From: JAAURS01 sp044923475
Lineage (GTDB): Bacteria > Cyanobacteriota > Cyanobacteriia > Thermosynechococcales > Thermosynechococcaceae
Direction of reading: 5' to 3'
DNA: 64,000 nucleotides
Assembly: GCF_044923475.1 (NCBI RefSeq)
Contig: NZ_CP137338.1
Span: 3,348,001 to 3,412,000 of the forward strand
Positions 62,496 through 64,000 of this stretch are shown here, piece after piece; position 1 is the first letter of the stretch, and each line of letters starts with the position of its first letter. The position numbers and the translations under genes are program-made. The notes under the pieces are model-generated. The model was given only the letters and a program-made list of their open reading frames with translations. It did not search any database and had not been told where the DNA came from.

Positions 62496-63095
62496 TTAGC
62501 TCTCGCAAATACTGGGCGTTGCTGCCAGCCGCTTGGCACTGGTACGCACCTGCTCGATTTCTGCGGGAAGCCAAGCGTGAGGGCCGTGGCAGTAATGAGC
62601 GACGAGTAAACCCCATAACCCTTTGGGGATGAGAATCGGGACTGCTAAATTAGCGCGAACCCGAATGCCGTGCAAAAACTCGCGGTGGCACTCGTGAATG
62701 GGATCGACGAAGGTATCGTCGATCGCCCGGTAGCGCCCCGCCTCATACAGCGCCGCATACTCGTCGTTGAAACAGTCATCCGCGCCCGTCGATCCCAGAA
62801 TCGTCAGTTCTCGATCGCTGAGCGCTTCAGATACGACCTGTCCTTTCCAGGGGCGGAAAAAGTAATAGAGCACCACTCGGTCGGCTTGGAGTTGTTGTTG
62901 AAGCTGAAGGGTCGTTTCTCTCACGACAGTATCCCGTTGCAGGTTGCTGCACAGGCGATCGACGACCCTTTGCAGCCACTGACTTTCAGTTGAGGAAGAA
63001 GGGCGATTGGGTTCTAGATGCGATAGGTCGTCCACAAATTTCCGGAACCGGTATATTTTCAAAACTGCGCTTGAGGGGCACGCAACCCGACGCAA
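62496..63095 (-). CDS. Stand-alone GAF protein with DXCF-cyanobacteriochrome cysteines
   Basis: 199 residues if begun at the TTG 63095; starts at 63065 (TTG) or 63035 (GTG) are possible. One GAF domain (about 40-195). It carries both cysteines of the DXCF type of cyanobacteriochrome: DDCF (Cys108) and, exactly 28 residues later, Cys136 followed by His137 in the canonical ECHREFL...IRVRANLAVPI block. The C-terminal LWGLLVAHYCHGPHAW is also the family pattern. Such domains bind phycocyanobilin or phycoviolobilin and sense colour, often blue/green. There is no output domain, so if it is a photoreceptor it must act through a partner. It could instead be a non-binding relative; the cysteine pair argues against that. 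Confidence 0.75.
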   Translation of the reverse strand: MRRVACPSSAVLKIYRFRKFVDDLSHLEPNRPSSSTESQWLQRVVDRLCSNLQRDTVVRETTLQLQQQLQADRVVLYYFFRPWKGQVVSEALSDRELTILGSTGADDCFNDEYAALYEAGRYRAIDDTFVDPIHECHREFLHGIRVRANLAVPILIPKGLWGLLVAHYCHGPHAWLPAEIEQVRTSAKRLAATPSICES

Positions 63096-63153
63096 ACATT
63101 TTAATCGATTTGCAGGCGGTCGATGCTGACTTGCGCTTCGTCCTCCCCTTTCA

Positions 63154-63537
63154 TCATTGGACCAACTGCTTGAGGTATACCGTAATATGCTCTGGCATTA
63201 GGTTAATGCCTAACATTGACTTCAACAGATAGAGAGACAGCACGATAAATCCGCTAATGGCAAGGTTAGTACTCAACAACAGCAGTACGGCTGCTATGGT
63301 ATTGCCGACTTTAGTCAATCCCCGCACTTGGCGATCGCGCTGCCGATCGCGCCGATCCTTGCCGACCATCAACACTACGTAAAAACGGGTTACGACGAGA
63401 TCGACTTCAAATCGAATATCTATAAAACGGGTATCGATCGGCTTAGGTCGGCGTGGCGATCGCTCCGTCAGCCCCCGCTCGGATTCATCCAGCGTGTCGG
63501 CTCTGTTTGAGAAGCTGTCTCTATCGAGCTCGTTCAT
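63154..63537 (-). CDS. Small membrane protein of unknown function
   Basis: 127 residues from the ATG at 63537. The frame continues open to 63978, but that upstream part is antisense-type noise overlapping the next gene, whereas this start lies 5 bases after that gene's stop. A charged N-terminal third (ERGLTERSPRRPKP) leads to the IDTRFIDIRFEVDLVVTRFY region and then one or two hydrophobic segments (about 79-110). The arginine-rich KDRRDRQRDRQ lies just before the membrane. I recognise no family. It probably forms a unit with the membrane gene before it. Confidence 0.6.
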   Translation of the reverse strand: MNELDRDSFSNRADTLDESERGLTERSPRRPKPIDTRFIDIRFEVDLVVTRFYVVLMVGKDRRDRQRDRQVRGLTKVGNTIAAVLLLLSTNLAISGFIVLSLYLLKSMLGINLMPEHITVYLKQLVQ

Positions 63538-63542
63538 AGAAT

Positions 63543-64000
63543 TTAGTGCGGATAGCCAGTCGTAAAGTGATAGACGTGAAATCCCGTCCCTAGACCGCTC
63601 CAGCATAAACCGACAACGAATCCAAAGGATGGAATGCGACCCAAGCGCCAAGAGTTCAATCCACGACGAGCAAAGGCCACCATCACGATCGAAAGCGTAC
63701 TTTGCACCCATAGCTTGAGCAACAAAGCGGCCCAAATTTGAGAGATCGCGTGATGCATCGCCTGGGGTAGCGCGTCGGTCAGCGTTGCAAACCACATGAG
63801 GGCCAGCAGCCCTACCATGGCAGGGGCGATCGCCGCCGAGCCAGCCCAGGCTAAATGGAGCACCGCGACTAGCGTTCCCAACCAAATTAAGGGTGAAAAG
63901 CCGTAGGCGGCCAGACTCATACCTAGGTTGCAGGCCATCAGCCACAGCAATAGGGCATACATTCCTGACCCAAGCCAAGCCAGAAGGCCGTACTTTTTTG
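63543..64000 (-). CDS. Polytopic membrane protein, 5' end outside the window
   Basis: An ATG at 63962 gives 139 residues, but the frame stays open to the window edge and continues as membrane-protein-like sequence (KKYGLLAWLGSG before the Met), so the true start is beyond 64000. About five hydrophobic helices and a His-containing C-terminal end (HVYHFTTGYPH). No family recognised. Its stop is 5 bases before the next gene's ATG (63537), so the two are an operon. Confidence 0.65.
   Translation of the reverse strand, partial: KKYGLLAWLGSGMYALLLWLMACNLGMSLAAYGFSPLIWLGTLVAVLHLAWAGSAAIAPAMVGLLALMWFATLTDALPQAMHHAISQIWAALLLKLWVQSTLSIVMVAFARRGLNSWRLGRIPSFGFVVGLCWSGLGTGFHVYHFTTGYPH

Noticed and set aside
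63538..63978. Upstream extension of the small membrane-protein frame (to 63978)
   Set aside because: It overlaps the other membrane-protein gene in another frame, and its sequence is Arg/Cys/Trp-rich noise; the ATG at 63537 fits better.

Overview
The window is a stretch of a cyanobacterial chromosome. The evidence is the carboxysome shell pair ccmK3-ccmK4, a Psb32-type TPM protein, SLH-domain porin and DUF3747 proteins, a cyanobacteriochrome-like GAF protein, phosphoketolase next to acetate kinase, and the very frequent HIP1-type octamer GCGATCGC. I cannot name the genus. No tRNA, rRNA or CRISPR array was found.

Layout. 0-8.5 kb: a histidine-phosphatase-like protein, then a probable iron-uptake module (exbD-exbB on the minus strand, tonB and an SLH/OprB porin on the plus strand, with a good Fur-box match in front of the porin), a Crp-type regulator and a CPA2 antiporter fused to two Usp domains. 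8.5-24.2 kb: one minus-strand gene for a protein of about 4,900 residues (DUF4347 domain, long beta-rich region, about 1,700 residues of RTX calcium-binding repeats, two C-terminal lectin-like domains), preceded by a PpiC-type prolyl isomerase. 24.2-29.5 kb: a 1.2-kb gene-poor stretch with a decamer tandem repeat, phosphofructokinase, a small heat-shock protein, a complete 1,200-bp IS630-family element inserted inside the stem of the hsp20 terminator, a strong orphan terminator that may end a non-coding RNA or leader, and a single-domain response regulator. 29.6-37.8 kb: a saccharopine-dehydrogenase-like reductase followed 2 bases later by a CoA-ligase-like protein, a PhoD-type phosphatase, deoC, a secreted methyltransferase-like protein and an APC permease. 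38-42 kb: phosphoketolase and acetate kinase, which together would turn sugar phosphates into acetate and ATP via acetyl phosphate.

42.5-49.3 kb is a signalling cluster: a five-domain response regulator (REC-wHTH-Hpt-REC-REC), a four-PAS histidine kinase, a single-REC regulator overlapping it by 4 bases, and a REC-GGDEF diguanylate cyclase. 49.3-55 kb: a small membrane protein, a SpoIID protein, an SGNH hydrolase, a TIGR03792-like protein and a sugar ABC transporter split over two divergent units with no ATPase gene. 55-64 kb: a protein with a duplicated domain and a histone-H1-like tail, the wreck of a P-type ATPase gene, rpe divergent from ccmK3-ccmK4, an SLH/DUF3747 protein, an AI-2E family transporter, a Psb32 homologue, a stand-alone GAF protein with both cysteines of a DXCF cyanobacteriochrome, and two adjoining membrane-protein genes running off the window edge.

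The points most worth a second look are the single-domain DXCF GAF protein, the possible His/Cys dyad of the DUF4347 domain in the giant protein, the IS630 insertion that splits a terminator, the orphan terminator at 28.9 kb, the duplicated-domain/H1-tail protein, and a dispersed hairpin repeat present in inverted copies at 48.1 and 62.4 kb. All family assignments are from reading motifs by eye; no database search was possible.
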